Origin: Haloimpatiens sp. FM7315
GTDB lineage: Bacteria > Bacillota > Clostridia > Clostridiales > Clostridiaceae
Length of the DNA stretch: 64,000 nucleotides
Assembly (NCBI GenBank): GCA_041861885.1
Contig: JBGVUE010000001.1
Location: 1,724,001 to 1,788,000, forward strand
Reading direction: 5' to 3'
Position 1 is the first letter of the stretch. Each line of letters starts with the position of its first letter. The position numbers were made by a program, and so were the translations under genes. Below are positions 1 through 8,728 of the stretch, piece after piece. Below the pieces are notes generated by a model that ran no database searches, had not been told where the DNA came from, and was given only the letters and a program-made list of their open reading frames with translations.

Positions 1-875
1 CTAGCTATAAATCTAATTACTAAAATAAAAATAAAAGATATGATTAATAAAAATAAAGCCATAGCCCAAAGAGCATCATTCCAGATTGTTCCAGATAAAG
101 TATTAGCCATATCCATTGTTAATATACTTGTCAATGTACTGGTAGGTTTAAGTACCCCATTAACCACTTTTATAGTATTTCCTATTACCATCTGTACTGC
201 TAAGGCTTCTCCAAAAGCTCTAGCTAGGCCAAGAACAATTCCTGTCATTATGCCCGTTTTACAAGCAGGTACAATAACCTTTGTTATAGTTTGCCACCTA
301 GTAGCACCTAATCCATATGAGGCTTCTAAATATTCACTTGGAACTGTACTTAATGCATCATAAGATATACTTGTTATAGTAGGCAAAATCATTATACTTA
401 AAACTAAAATTCCAGCAAGCAAACTAAAGCCTATGCCTCCAAAATTATTTTTTATAAAAGGCACTAGAATACTTACTCCAACCCAACCATACACAACTGA
501 AGGAATTCCAACAAATAACTCCATAGAAGGTTGCAATATTTTTTTGCCTAATTTAGGCGATATATATCTCATAAAAACAGCTAAGGCTAAAGCAATAGGA
601 GTGCTTATTAATACTGCTCCTAAAGACACACTTATTGAACCTATTATAAATATTAGTATTCCAAAACTATGCTTTTCCGCATCAGGAAGCCATTTAGTTG
701 AAAATAGAAACTCAGAAATAGAATACTTCTGCACAGTAAAAATTCTAATTCCTTTTGAAGCAATAAAAAATATAATAGATAATGTCAATATAACTATTAA
801 AATTCCACTAATTACAGTAAACCCTTGCCCAAAATATTCATTTTTAATCTTGTCCCAAGTAATTTTTTTATTCAT
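1..875 (-). CDS. pstC: Phosphate ABC transporter permease PstC (3' end outside window)
   Basis: This is one of the two membrane permease subunits of the Pst high-affinity phosphate importer. About 291 codons are visible, starting at an ATG at 875 and running off the left edge without a stop. The translation begins MNKKITWDKI and has a hydrophobic first helix, then the permease core with a PSVVYGW-type stretch and the EAA-like loop near AFGEALAVQM, both typical of PstC. It lies 56 bases downstream of pstS on the same strand, as in standard pst operons; pstA and pstB would be expected beyond the left edge. A plus-strand open frame over it is only its shadow. Confidence 0.9.
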   Translation of the reverse strand, partial: MNKKITWDKIKNEYFGQGFTVISGILIVILTLSIIFFIASKGIRIFTVQKYSISEFLFSTKWLPDAEKHSFGILIFIIGSISVSLGAVLISTPIALALAVFMRYISPKLGKKILQPSMELFVGIPSVVYGWVGVSILVPFIKNNFGGIGFSLLAGILVLSIMILPTITSISYDALSTVPSEYLEASYGLGATRWQTITKVIVPACKTGIMTGIVLGLARAFGEALAVQMVIGNTIKVVNGVLKPTSTLTSILTMDMANTLSGTIWNDALWAMALFLLIISFIFILVIRFIA

Positions 876-931
876 TATTTTATACCTCTATAAGTAATAT
901 TTTAAAAGAGGATAAATCCCCTTTTTTATAA

Positions 932-1822
932 TTATTTATTCATATCTGATACAGGAATATATCCTAACTTTTCAACTAAACTTTTATTTTCATCACTTAC
1001 CATATATTCTAAAAATGCTTTTGATACACCTTTTGGAGCTCCTTTAGTATACATATGTTCATAAGACCAGAATGTATATTTATTGGAAACTATATTTTCT
1101 TTATTAGCTTCAATTCCTTCTAATTTTAATACTTTTAAATCTTTTTTTACATCTTCAGTAATATAAGATAAGGCTAAATAACTTATAGCTCCTTCTGTTT
1201 GTTTAATAGCTGTTCTAACGCTACCACTTGAATCCTGAATTGTTCCTAAACTTTCTTTTTCGCTTTTACCTTCCATAACAGTCTTAACAAAAGTTGCTCT
1301 AGTACCTGATGATTTTCCTCTATTTATTATGTTTATTTTCTTATCGTCTCCACCAACTTCTTTCCAATTAGTAATTTCTCCAGCAAAAATCTTTTGTATT
1401 TGTTCTTTTGTAAGAGAATCTATTTTTACATCATTACTAGTAACCATAGCAAAACCAATAGCACACACCTTATGATCTACTAAATCTTTAGCTAAATTTT
1501 TATCTTCAAGTTTATCACTTGCCTCAACATCTGAGTTTCCTATATCAACACTTCCAGAAGCTACTTGATTTATTCCAGCTCCACTTCCTCCACCTTGAAC
1601 ATTTATTTTAGCATTTGCATATTTAGAAGTAAAATTACTAGCTGATTGTTCTACCAAAGGTTGAAGTGCTGTAGATCCCAAAGATGTTATAGTACCAGAA
1701 ATCTCTGTAGTACCTGTCTTACTTTCTTCTTTCGCTGAGTCTTTTCCACATCCTATAGCAAGTGTACTCACCATCGTAATAATTAAACCCACGGTTACCA
1801 TCTTGAATTTGAAATTCTTCAT
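932..1822 (-). CDS. pstS: Phosphate-binding lipoprotein PstS
   Basis: PstS captures phosphate outside the cell and hands it to the PstCA permease. The 296-residue product has a lysine-rich N-terminus, a hydrophobic core and a lipobox ending LAIGC, so Cys25 should be lipidated and anchored in the membrane. The mature part shows phosphate-binding-family signatures: GSTALQPL, a glycine-rich GGGSGAGI and a GKSSGTRATF loop. The start is an ATG with a good ribosome site (GAGGAGG). It follows phoB-phoR and precedes pstC, so sensor, regulator and transporter sit together. A candidate PhoB box and -10 element lie upstream, consistent with induction on phosphate limitation. Confidence 0.95.
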   Translation of the reverse strand: MKNFKFKMVTVGLIITMVSTLAIGCGKDSAKEESKTGTTEISGTITSLGSTALQPLVEQSASNFTSKYANAKINVQGGGSGAGINQVASGSVDIGNSDVEASDKLEDKNLAKDLVDHKVCAIGFAMVTSNDVKIDSLTKEQIQKIFAGEITNWKEVGGDDKKINIINRGKSSGTRATFVKTVMEGKSEKESLGTIQDSSGSVRTAIKQTEGAISYLALSYITEDVKKDLKVLKLEGIEANKENIVSNKYTFWSYEHMYTKGAPKGVSKAFLEYMVSDENKSLVEKLGYIPVSDMNK

Positions 1823-1896
1823 TTTTAAAATTCCTCCTCAAATAAGCTTATAATTTTTCTACATCACCTATAATATACCCTTAAAGTTAAAAAACT

Positions 1897-1925
1897 ATTA
1901 TATCCATGTTAATTAAAATTAACAT
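1897..1925 (-). promoter_or_regulatory. Candidate Pho-type promoter of pstS
   Basis: Reading on the minus strand, a perfect palindrome ATGTTAAT-N4-ATTAACAT (1906-1925) sits three bases upstream of a TATAAT -10 element (1897-1902). The palindrome occupies the place of a -35 box. Pho-activated promoters often lack a good -35 and instead carry repeated TTAACA-like boxes bound by PhoB. The position directly upstream of pstS and next to phoB-phoR supports this reading, but binding is inferred. Confidence 0.5.
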
Positions 1926-1950
1926 AGAAATTATATTTATGTATAAATAT

Positions 1951-1993
1951 TAAAATAAAAAGAAACTGTTAAAAACAGTTTCTTTTTATTTTA
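1951..1993 (-). terminator. Terminator overlapping the phoR stop codon
   Basis: This is a perfect 20-bp inverted repeat with a 3-base loop: arms 1951-1970 and 1974-1993, A-rich on one side and T-rich on the other. The phoR stop codon (1991-1993) is the first triplet of the stem on the minus strand. It should terminate the phoB-phoR message before pstS, so pstS would depend on its own promoter. The A/T symmetry means it could also work for transcripts arriving from the other side. Confidence 0.85.
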
Positions 1994-3686
1994 ATAGGGT
2001 ATATTTATAATAAACTTACTTCCCTTATTTAATTGACTTTCTACCTTAATAGTTCCATTAAAGCTTAGAACTATATGTTTAACTATAGCAAGTCCAAGAC
2101 CGGTTCCTCCATTTCTTCTTGATCTTGCCTTATCAACTCTATAAAATCTTTCAAACAACCTAGGGATACTATCTTTTGGTATACCAACACCTGTATCCTC
2201 TACCCACAATTTAATAAAACCATTTTGTTTTTTCGTTCCAACGTAAACTTTATCTCCATTTTCTGAATACTTAATAGCATTATCCACTAAATTGATCATC
2301 ATTTGCTTAAATCTATCTTTATTTCCGTAGATACAGGGAACTTCTGATCCTAGGATGCTTACTTCAATTTCTTTACTCTTTGCATAATTCTTCATTAAGC
2401 TCTCAACATCATCTATTATCATATTCACATCTATATTTTCTTTTTTTACATTTTTGGTTTGTTCAATGTCTGATAAAGTTAAAATGTCACTTATTAGCCT
2501 TGTAAGTCTATCAGTTTCATCGTTAATTATATTTAAAAATTTCTCTCTTGTTTTATCATCATCTACATACCTAAGTGTCTCTGAAAAACCTTTTATAGAT
2601 GTTAAAGGCGTTTTTAACTCATGGGAAACATTAGCTACAAATTCACTTCTCATGTTTTCAAGTCTTCTAATATCTGTTATATCTTGAAGGACAGCAACTC
2701 TACCAATATGTTCGCTTCTATTTATTATATCTGCAATTTTTATTCTTAGAATTCTATCATGAGGAGTAACTGTCTTTATCTCAAAATCATCACATGTACT
2801 ACTTTTAAACACCTTTTCAATGTCATAATTTCTAATTTCCTCAATAAGACCTTTACCTATAACTTCACTAGAAACATTAAAAATACTTTCAGCATAAGGA
2901 TTAATCATTATAATATTAAAATTTCTATCTATAGCAATTACCCCGCTATCCATACTTTTCATAATAGCTTCTAGTTTTGTTTGTTTTTCAAAAGAATCAT
3001 TTATATTGTCTTCAAGTTTATCCGCCATTTTATTAAAATTTTTTCCAAGCTCACCTATTTCATCACCTGATGAAATATCAACTCTTCTATCTAACTCTCC
3101 TTTGGCTATTCTTGAAGTTACAAAATCTAAATCCTTAACAGGCTTAGTTATTATATATGATAATCTATTACAAATTGTTAAACTTATAAAAAACACCACA
3201 AAAACTCCAAGAAAATAATACTTTAGGTACTCCCTATTAAATTGTTTAATAACCTCCACTGACATTGAGCTTCTAATTATTGTTTCATCATTTAATTTAG
3301 TTGCGCAATATATATTTCTTCTTCCTGTAGTTGCACTTACTCTAACATCGTATGCATTCTCTTTTTTTCTAGCGCTTGTCACTTCTTTTCTTTCATTATG
3401 ATTTTCAAGTTTATCCTTACCTGCATAAGAATCATAAATAACATTTCCATCTTTATCAATATATGTAACTCTAATATTAGAGGTTTTAAATCCATGTGTT
3501 AAAAATGTTACTTTACTGTTCTCACTTTCTCCTTCAAAATAGTTTTTAATTATATCATTATTGCTCCTAAGCTGTTTTTTTACATTACTTTCATACTGAA
3601 AATTAACTATAGCTATAAATAGGACAGTAACTACAAGCAAAGTAATAGAAATTGAAAAACTAATATAAATCATCAATTTTTTTCAT
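1991..3686 (-). CDS. phoR: Sensor histidine kinase PhoR (start frame disturbed)
   Basis: PhoR is the membrane sensor kinase of the phosphate-starvation two-component system and phosphorylates PhoB. The order visible is: N-terminal transmembrane helix, extracellular loop of about 110 residues, second helix, HAMP linker, PAS domain (about 230-340), HisKA with the H-box SHELKTPL (His near 352), and an ATPase domain with NLVDNAIKYS, DTGVGIP and GGTGLGL. The most natural start is the ATG at 3686, two bases after the phoB stop, but the following A7 run (3677-3683) throws it out of frame; six or nine A's would restore MKK(K)LMIYIS. Without repair, translation could only begin at the TTG at 3676. About 565 residues when corrected. 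Confidence 0.9.
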
Positions 3687-3688
3687 AT

Positions 3689-4380
3689 TTACTCACCCAA
3701 ATTAAACTTATATCCTATGCCTCTAATGGTTTGGATATATTTTGGATTCTTATCATCCTTCTCTATTTTTTTCTTAAATGTCTTATATGAACATCCACTG
3801 TTCTAGTTTCCCCAATATACTCATATCCCCAAATTCTATCTAGTAGCACTTCTCTTGTCATAACTTTACCTTGATTTTTAATTAATATTTGCAAAAGCTC
3901 AAATTCCTTCAAGGTAAGATCCACTTCCTCATTGTTTTTTAACACTAAATGTTTTTGAAAATCTACTGTTAAATCTCCAAAACTAGTTACAGTACTTGAA
4001 GGTTCAATATTTGCTCTTCTAAGTAGAGCTTTAACTCTTGCAACTAGCTCTCTAACAGAAAATGGCTTGGTTATGTAATCATCTGCTCCTAATTCTAAGC
4101 CTAAAATCTTATCTATTTCTTCTCCTTTTGCAGTAATCATTATTATTGGCACGTCTCTAAGTTTTCTGTCGGATCTAATGTTTTTACAAACATCATAACC
4201 GTCCATTCCAGGTAACATTATATCTAATAAAATAAGTTTTGGTTTTTCATTTTTTATGTATTTTAAACACTCTTGGCCATTTTCAAGGCACTCTACTTTA
4301 TATCCATTTTTAACAAGATTAAATTTAATTAATTCTCTTATATGCTCCTCATCATCTACAACAATTATTTTTTCTTCCAA
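3689..4380 (-). CDS. phoB: Phosphate response regulator PhoB/PhoP (frame break near 3' end)
   Basis: This is an OmpR-family response regulator: receiver domain with the phospho-acceptor Asp near residue 53 (LLDIMLPGMDG) and the conserved Lys in ITKPFS, then a winged-helix DNA-binding domain (RTVDVHIRHLRKK). The open frame stops right after RHLRKK, but the bases that follow encode the missing wing (IEKDDKNPKY, then IQTIRGIGYKF and NLGE) in the next frame. One extra A in the A7 tract (3766-3772) restores it to about 230 residues, ending at 3689. I prefer the TTG start at 4380, nine bases after a GAGGTG site, giving MEEKIIVVDDE. GTG codons just upstream at 4389 and 4392 are alternatives. It is coupled to phoR two bases on. 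Confidence 0.88.
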
Positions 4381-4394
4381 TTTCGTCACCACCT

Positions 4395-5117
4395 CTAATT
4401 TCTAATTACAATAAAGGAAAACATTCTATTGCTTGTTTTATCTCTTCTATAAGAAAAATATTCTTCATTACAACAGTACGTACATTTATCTTCCGTAATT
4501 ATATTTTCTAAATCCACACCTAATTTTATACATTGTTTCTTTATACATAAAGTTAAATTTAAATTATTGCCCTCTACAACTTCATCTCCAAAGACTTTAT
4601 TTTCTGTAAACTTATTTGAAAGGTCTCTATCAACCTCATAACAGCATAAACCTATATGCGGTCCTATATAAACCATAAGGTCTTTTACATTACTATTATA
4701 GTCACTTATCATTTTCTTAATTGTTTTAAATACTATAAGACTATACGTACCCTTCCAGCCACTATGAATAGATGCTACTACTTTATTTTTTTTATCATAT
4801 ACAAAAACAGGCACACAATCTGCCGTAAACACTCCAAGGGCCACATTTACTTCTTTAGTAATTAATGCGTCCCCATCCATTTTAATAAAATTATCATGAC
4901 TAAATTTATTATAAACCTTTATTTCATCACTATGTATTTGATTCAAATATATTACTTTCTCCACATTAAACCAAGCTTTAAGATTATCTAAATTTTCTAA
5001 TCCTGAGGAAGAATTCTTATTAAAATTAAGATTTCCCTTTGCGCATGAAAATACAACCTCAATATCTTTTAGAGATTCTTCTATAAACTCATAATTATCT
5101 ATATTTTTTACTTTCAT
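4395..5117 (-). CDS. pgeF: PgeF/YfiH-family multicopper-oxidase-like protein
   Basis: The product (240 residues) belongs to the YfiH/LACC1 family. The Escherichia coli member PgeF removes wrongly incorporated L-serine from peptidoglycan precursors, and other members act on purine nucleosides; which activity applies here cannot be told from sequence. Visible family motifs are YLNQIHSDE, the metal and catalytic stretch TADCVPV (Cys), HSGWKGT (His) and IGPHIGLCCYEV. The length fits the family. It lies between nrdR and phoB, ending about 15 bases before the preferred phoB start, so the two may be cotranscribed. Confidence 0.85.
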   Translation of the reverse strand: MKVKNIDNYEFIEESLKDIEVVFSCAKGNLNFNKNSSSGLENLDNLKAWFNVEKVIYLNQIHSDEIKVYNKFSHDNFIKMDGDALITKEVNVALGVFTADCVPVFVYDKKNKVVASIHSGWKGTYSLIVFKTIKKMISDYNSNVKDLMVYIGPHIGLCCYEVDRDLSNKFTENKVFGDEVVEGNNLNLTLCIKKQCIKLGVDLENIITEDKCTYCCNEEYFSYRRDKTSNRMFSFIVIRN

Positions 5118-5143
5118 ATTTCACCTCATAAAATCTCACAAGC

Positions 5144-5599
5144 TTATTTATTACACATCAAGCTTTTAATTTCTTCCATAAAAGTATTTATATCCTTAAA
5201 CTGTCTGTAAACAGAAGCAAATCTTACATAAGCAACTTCATCTATGTTCTTTAGCTTCTTCATAATAATCTCTCCAATAGCATCAGATCTAATTTCGCTT
5301 ATCATTTGATTACTTAAATTTTTTTCCACATCTTCAGCTATATTCTCAATTTGCGCTCTTGAAATAGGCCTTTTTTGACAGGCTTTAATAAGTCCTGCAA
5401 TAATTTTGTTCCTATCAAAATACTCCCTACTAGCATCTTTTTTTACAACTAAAATAGGAATGTCTTCTACTTTTTCATAAGTAGTATATCTTTTTCCACA
5501 CTTAGAGCATTCCCTTCTTCTTCTTATGGCTGTACTATCTTCTGTAGATCTCGAATCTACTACCTTACTCTCTTCGTATCCACAATACGGACATTTCAC
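5144..5599 (-). CDS. nrdR: Ribonucleotide reductase repressor NrdR
   Basis: NrdR is the zinc-finger and ATP-cone repressor that shuts off ribonucleotide reductase genes when dATP is plentiful. The 151-residue protein opens with a four-cysteine zinc ribbon (MKCPYCG ... CSKCGKRYTTYE; Cys3, 6, 31, 34) followed by the ATP-cone from about residue 47 (ILVVKKDASREYFDRNKI) and the C-terminal helices with EVAYVRFASVYRQF. The length is usual for the family. It starts at an ATG behind AAGGAGGG and lies upstream of pgeF on the same strand. No nrd genes lie in this window. Confidence 0.95.
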   Translation of the reverse strand: MKCPYCGYEESKVVDSRSTEDSTAIRRRRECSKCGKRYTTYEKVEDIPILVVKKDASREYFDRNKIIAGLIKACQKRPISRAQIENIAEDVEKNLSNQMISEIRSDAIGEIIMKKLKNIDEVAYVRFASVYRQFKDINTFMEEIKSLMCNK

Positions 5600-5658
5600 G
5601 ATTTCACGCCCTCCTTGTTATGTTATATCTCTTATTATACACTATTTTGTTGAAATTT

Positions 5659-5910
5659 CTACTCCTCCTCTCCTAAGACTTCTCTATCTATATCAACTAA
5701 TATTACATCCACACCAATTTTTCTTATGCTTTCCCAAGGTATTTCTATATCTTTACTTTTACCAAACCAAGACTGGCTTTGACTTGGTAAAAGTATTGAT
5801 TCAACTTTATATTTTTCACAATCTATTTTTAAATCTTTAATAAATCCTAATTTAGTACCCGTATTTAAATCAATGACTTCCATCATTTTTATATTATTTA
5901 TAGAAAACAT
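5659..5910 (-). CDS. YlmC/YmxH-family PRC-barrel protein
   Basis: This is a small protein of 83 residues with the PRC-barrel fold pattern of the YlmC/YmxH family (EVIDLNTGTKLGFIKDLKID ... IEIPWESIRKIGVDVILVDID). Members occur across spore-forming Firmicutes, and YmxH-type proteins have been linked to sporulation; the molecular role is not known to me. The start ATG follows GGGAGGAAA. It sits between nrdR and the sigG terminator, and its nearness to the sigma-factor block fits a sporulation-linked role, which is inference. Confidence 0.8.
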   Translation of the reverse strand: MFSINNIKMMEVIDLNTGTKLGFIKDLKIDCEKYKVESILLPSQSQSWFGKSKDIEIPWESIRKIGVDVILVDIDREVLGEEE

Positions 5911-6061
5911 TTTTATTTCCTCCCAGCATAAATTTTAAAATACTATTTATATTTAGCTCTAGCAAAATAATACTTAACTAAGGATTTTTAATAATACTTA
6001 TGACTTAAATTAACAATATATTCCCAAATAAATAATGGGATATTTCGTTTTGAATAAAAAA

Positions 6062-6118
6062 ATCTCAAAATCTATGTTTTAATTAATATTATATTAATTA
6101 AAATAAAGATTTTGAGAT
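6062..6118 (-). terminator. Terminator after sigG
   Basis: A long hairpin with outer arms ATCTCAAAATCT (6062-6073) and its complement (6107-6118), and an inner AT-rich arm pair, lies 13 bases past the sigG stop on the minus strand. The outer stem is a perfect 12 bp. It separates the sporulation sigma genes from the ymxH-nrdR block. Confidence 0.8.
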
Positions 6119-6130
6119 ATTAACTTTCAT

Positions 6131-6904
6131 TTAAACATACTTTCTCATATGTTTTAAGGCAGTCTTTTCAAGTCTCGAAACTTGAGCCTGAGAAATACCT
6201 ATTTCATCTGCAACTTCCATTTGAGTTCTGCCGTCAAAAAACCTTAAAGAGAGAATTAATTTTTCTCTACTATTTAGCTTTTTCATAGCTTCTTTTATTG
6301 ATATATCTTCAAGCCAGCTTTCATCATAATTTTTATTATCACTAATCTGATCCATTACATATATGGCATCTCCACCATCATGATATATAGGTTCGAATAA
6401 AGATACAGGATCTTGAATAGCATCTAGTGCAAATACAACTTCTTCTCTTGGTATTTTTAATTCTTCAGATATTTGACTTATTGTTGGCTCCTTATTATTT
6501 TTTGCAATTAATCTATCCCTAACCTGTAAAGCTTTATATGCAATATCCCTTAAAGACCTACTAACTCTTATAGAATTATTATCTCTTAAATATCTTCTTA
6601 TCTCGCCAATTATCATTGGCACTGCATAAGTAGAAAATTTTACATTTTGACTTAAGTCAAAATTATCTATAGATTTTATAAGACCTATACATCCTACTTG
6701 AAATAGGTCATCTACATTTTCTCCCCTATTATTGAATCTTTGAATTACACTTAAAACTAATCTTAAATTTCCTCTTATGAATTTTTCCCTTGATTCATTA
6801 TCACCGTCTTTCATTTTAATTAGTAATTCTTTTACTTCTTTCCCTTTAAGTACTGGTAATTTAGCCGTATTTACTCCGCAAATTTCTACTTTATTGATCA
6901 TCAT
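6131..6904 (-). CDS. sigG: Forespore sigma factor SigG
   Basis: SigG directs late gene expression in the forespore. The 257-residue protein has sigma-70 regions 2 (GNLRLVLSVIQRF, DLFQVGCIGLIKSIDNFD, FSTYAVPMIIGEIRRYLRDN), 3 and 4 (the helix-turn-helix VADEIGISQAQVSRLEK). The N-terminal short segment MMINKVEICGVNTAKL resembles the SigG-specific leader, and the SigF/G-type RVSRSLRDIA is present, separating it from SigE and SigK. It lies 86 bases after sigE, as in other clostridia and bacilli, with a candidate sigma-F/G promoter in the gap and its own terminator. Confidence 0.95.
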   Translation of the reverse strand: MMINKVEICGVNTAKLPVLKGKEVKELLIKMKDGDNESREKFIRGNLRLVLSVIQRFNNRGENVDDLFQVGCIGLIKSIDNFDLSQNVKFSTYAVPMIIGEIRRYLRDNNSIRVSRSLRDIAYKALQVRDRLIAKNNKEPTISQISEELKIPREEVVFALDAIQDPVSLFEPIYHDGGDAIYVMDQISDNKNYDESWLEDISIKEAMKKLNSREKLILSLRFFDGRTQMEVADEIGISQAQVSRLEKTALKHMRKYV

Positions 6905-6937
6905 AATACTCTCGCCCCTTTATCGTACTTGCATTTT

Positions 6938-6967
6938 AATTATTTCCTTAAGAGGCGTTTTTTATAC
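6938..6967 (-). promoter_or_regulatory. Candidate sigma-F/sigma-G promoter of sigG
   Basis: On the minus strand GTATA (6963-6967) is followed after 15 bases by GGAAATAATT (6938-6947). This fits the forespore pattern GYWTA, 15-16 bases, GGnnAnAnT. sigG of Bacillus is switched on by sigma-F and then by itself. The match is by eye, so confidence is moderate. Confidence 0.45.
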
Positions 6968-6990
6968 TAATGGACAATCTAGAATCTAAA

Positions 6991-7692
6991 TCATCCTGCT
7001 AATTTCTTTTTTAGTTTTCTAATAATCCTTTTTTCCAGTCTTGAGATATAGGACTGAGATATCCCAAGTAAATCAGCTACTTCTTTTTGAGTTTTTTCTT
7101 TCTTTCCATTAAGACCAAATCTCATTTTCACTATTTCCTTTTCTCTATTATTAAGTCTTTTCATAGCTAGTAGCAACAGTTGTTTATCAATTTCATCTTC
7201 AATATATTCATACACTTCATCAGTATCTGTACCAAGTATATCTGATAATAATAATTCATTTCCATCCCAGTCGATGTTTAATGGCTCATAAAAAGATATT
7301 TCAGCTTTTATTTTACTATTTCTTCTTAAATACATTAATATCTCATTTTCTATACACCTTGAAGCATAAGTAGCTAATTTTATATTTTTACTTGGATCAA
7401 AAGTATTTACTGCTTTTATAAGCCCTATAGTACCAACTGAAATTAAATCCTCAATATTTATACCTGTATTTTCAAACTTCCTTGCTATATACACTACTAA
7501 TCTTAAATTTCTCTCAATTAATATGCTTCTTACACTTTCATCACCTAAGAATAATTTGTTTACTAATTGATCCTCCTCACTTTTAGTAAGAGGTGGAGGT
7601 AGTGCATCATTTCCCCCTATGTAATAAACTTTCCTAGCCCAAAATTTAAATTTAGTTATTAAATGATTTAATAGAATTTTTATCTTTAACAT
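6991..7692 (-). CDS. sigE: Mother-cell sigma factor SigE (pro-form)
   Basis: SigE governs early mother-cell gene expression in sporulation. The 233-residue protein starts with a membrane-targeting pro-sequence ([26 protein letters not shown]) that SpoIIGA removes, then sigma region 2 ([56 protein letters not shown]) and region 4 ([20 protein letters not shown]). It starts at an ATG behind GGAGG, 12 bases after the corrected spoIIGA stop, so the two should be one operon. The reading frame is intact, unlike spoIIGA. Confidence 0.96.
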   Translation of the reverse strand: MLKIKILLNHLITKFKFWARKVYYIGGNDALPPPLTKSEEDQLVNKLFLGDESVRSILIERNLRLVVYIARKFENTGINIEDLISVGTIGLIKAVNTFDPSKNIKLATYASRCIENEILMYLRRNSKIKAEISFYEPLNIDWDGNELLLSDILGTDTDEVYEYIEDEIDKQLLLLAMKRLNNREKEIVKMRFGLNGKKEKTQKEVADLLGISQSYISRLEKRIIRKLKKKLAG

Positions 7693-7704
7693 ATTAAACC
7701 TCCA

Positions 7705-8509
7705 TTATTCAAATATTCCTCTTGACAATAATGCATTATAATCATTTTCCTTACTTAGCTTTCCATCACATAGAGCTATAACAACTTGTTTTTTTGAATA
7801 TTGTTTTTGTCTTCATATATATTGATATACAAGGGTTTAAAAGCTTCTAGTTTTCCGTTTTCTCCATTTACCGCATTGTAGGGTATATATAACTTGTCTT
7901 TATTCTTTATATTTAAAGGGAACTCACTCTTTTCTACAACTATTACAGGTAAATTAGTAATCGGTTCTCTAAGCTCATTACCTGTATCTAAAAAACAATT
8001 TACTACTTTTCTATATTTATCTGTAACAATCTCAACTTTATAAATCAAACTTCTTAAACTTCTTCTTTCCCTTATATAAATAACCAATCTATTAACAAAA
8101 ATATAAATAATCATTATGGCTATAAACAAATTTTTATTGGAGAAATCTTTAAATTCAATTTTATTTATATAATAACCTCCTGTTTCACTTATTTGGAAAA
8201 ATAAACATGCTCCCGCTAAAACCATGGAATAAAATATAAATATAAATAAAGCCTTCAAATTACATATTATACTTTTTTGTCTATAAGCTATTCTAACCAT
8301 TAGTAAAGCCATAGCTATCTTAATTGGTAGTTTTGTTAAAAAATCATATTTAAAATACAATAAAATTATCACATATACTGCTCCTATAAATGCAGCAAAT
8401 ATTATTTTTTTAAATCAATTTTTAATTTAATAGTCTGTGCAGTAATATATAAAAAGAACAAGTTTATTATGAAATTTTGAATAAACACCACATCAACAAA
8501 AATAATCAA
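7705..8509 (-). CDS. spoIIGA: Sigma-E processing aspartic protease SpoIIGA (two frame breaks)
   Basis: SpoIIGA is the septum-membrane protease that cleaves the SigE pro-sequence. Corrected length is about 268 residues: a TTG start at 8509 behind AGGGGTG, several N-terminal membrane helices, then the protease half with the catalytic DTGN (in VNCFLDTGNELREP). Two single-base losses in A7 runs break the frame: at 8405-8411, which cuts off the first 35 or so residues (IIFVDVVFIQNF...), and at 7789-7795, which removes the last 29 or so (QVVIALCDGKLSKE...). Adding one A at each gives one frame ending at 7705. The gene is directly upstream of sigE, as expected. Confidence 0.88.
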
Positions 8510-8527
8510 AAAATCACCCCTAAAAAT

Positions 8528-8560
8528 ATTATATAACTTTATCGAATAAAATTTTGTCAT
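8528..8560 (-). promoter_or_regulatory. Candidate Spo0A-activated promoter of spoIIGA-sigE
   Basis: On the minus strand ATGACA (8555-8560) is followed after 21 bases by TATAAT (8528-8533). A TTCGATAA sequence (8539-8546), one mismatch from the Spo0A box TTCGACA, lies in between. The Bacillus subtilis spoIIG promoter is known for an unusually long -35 to -10 spacing overcome by Spo0A, so both the spacing and the box fit. The assignment is inference. Confidence 0.5.
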
Positions 8561-8667
8561 TTTTTAACATTTATATTTTTTTGTAATACTAATTTAGACA
8601 TTTTCTTATGTTTGATTTAATCCATGAGTCATATTTTTCTTTACATTGGTAACATTCTTAATAAACT

Positions 8668-8706
8668 AAAAAAGCTATCTATGTATATACATAAATAGCT
8701 TTTTTT
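8668..8706. terminator. Terminator after ftsZ
   Basis: The arms AAAAAAGCTAT (8668-8678) and ATAGCTTTTTT (8695-8705) form an 11-bp stem with a 16-base loop, 22 bases past the ftsZ stop. A on one flank and T on the other make it usable from both directions. It separates ftsAZ from the spoIIGA promoter. Confidence 0.85.
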
Positions 8707-8728
8707 AATAATATTTAATTAATATTTC

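Noticed and set aside
40..897. Two plus-strand open frames of 107 and 154 codons near the left edge
   Set aside because: They lie antisense to pstC, whose minus-strand frame has clear permease motifs; the plus frames lack ribosome sites and recognisable domains.
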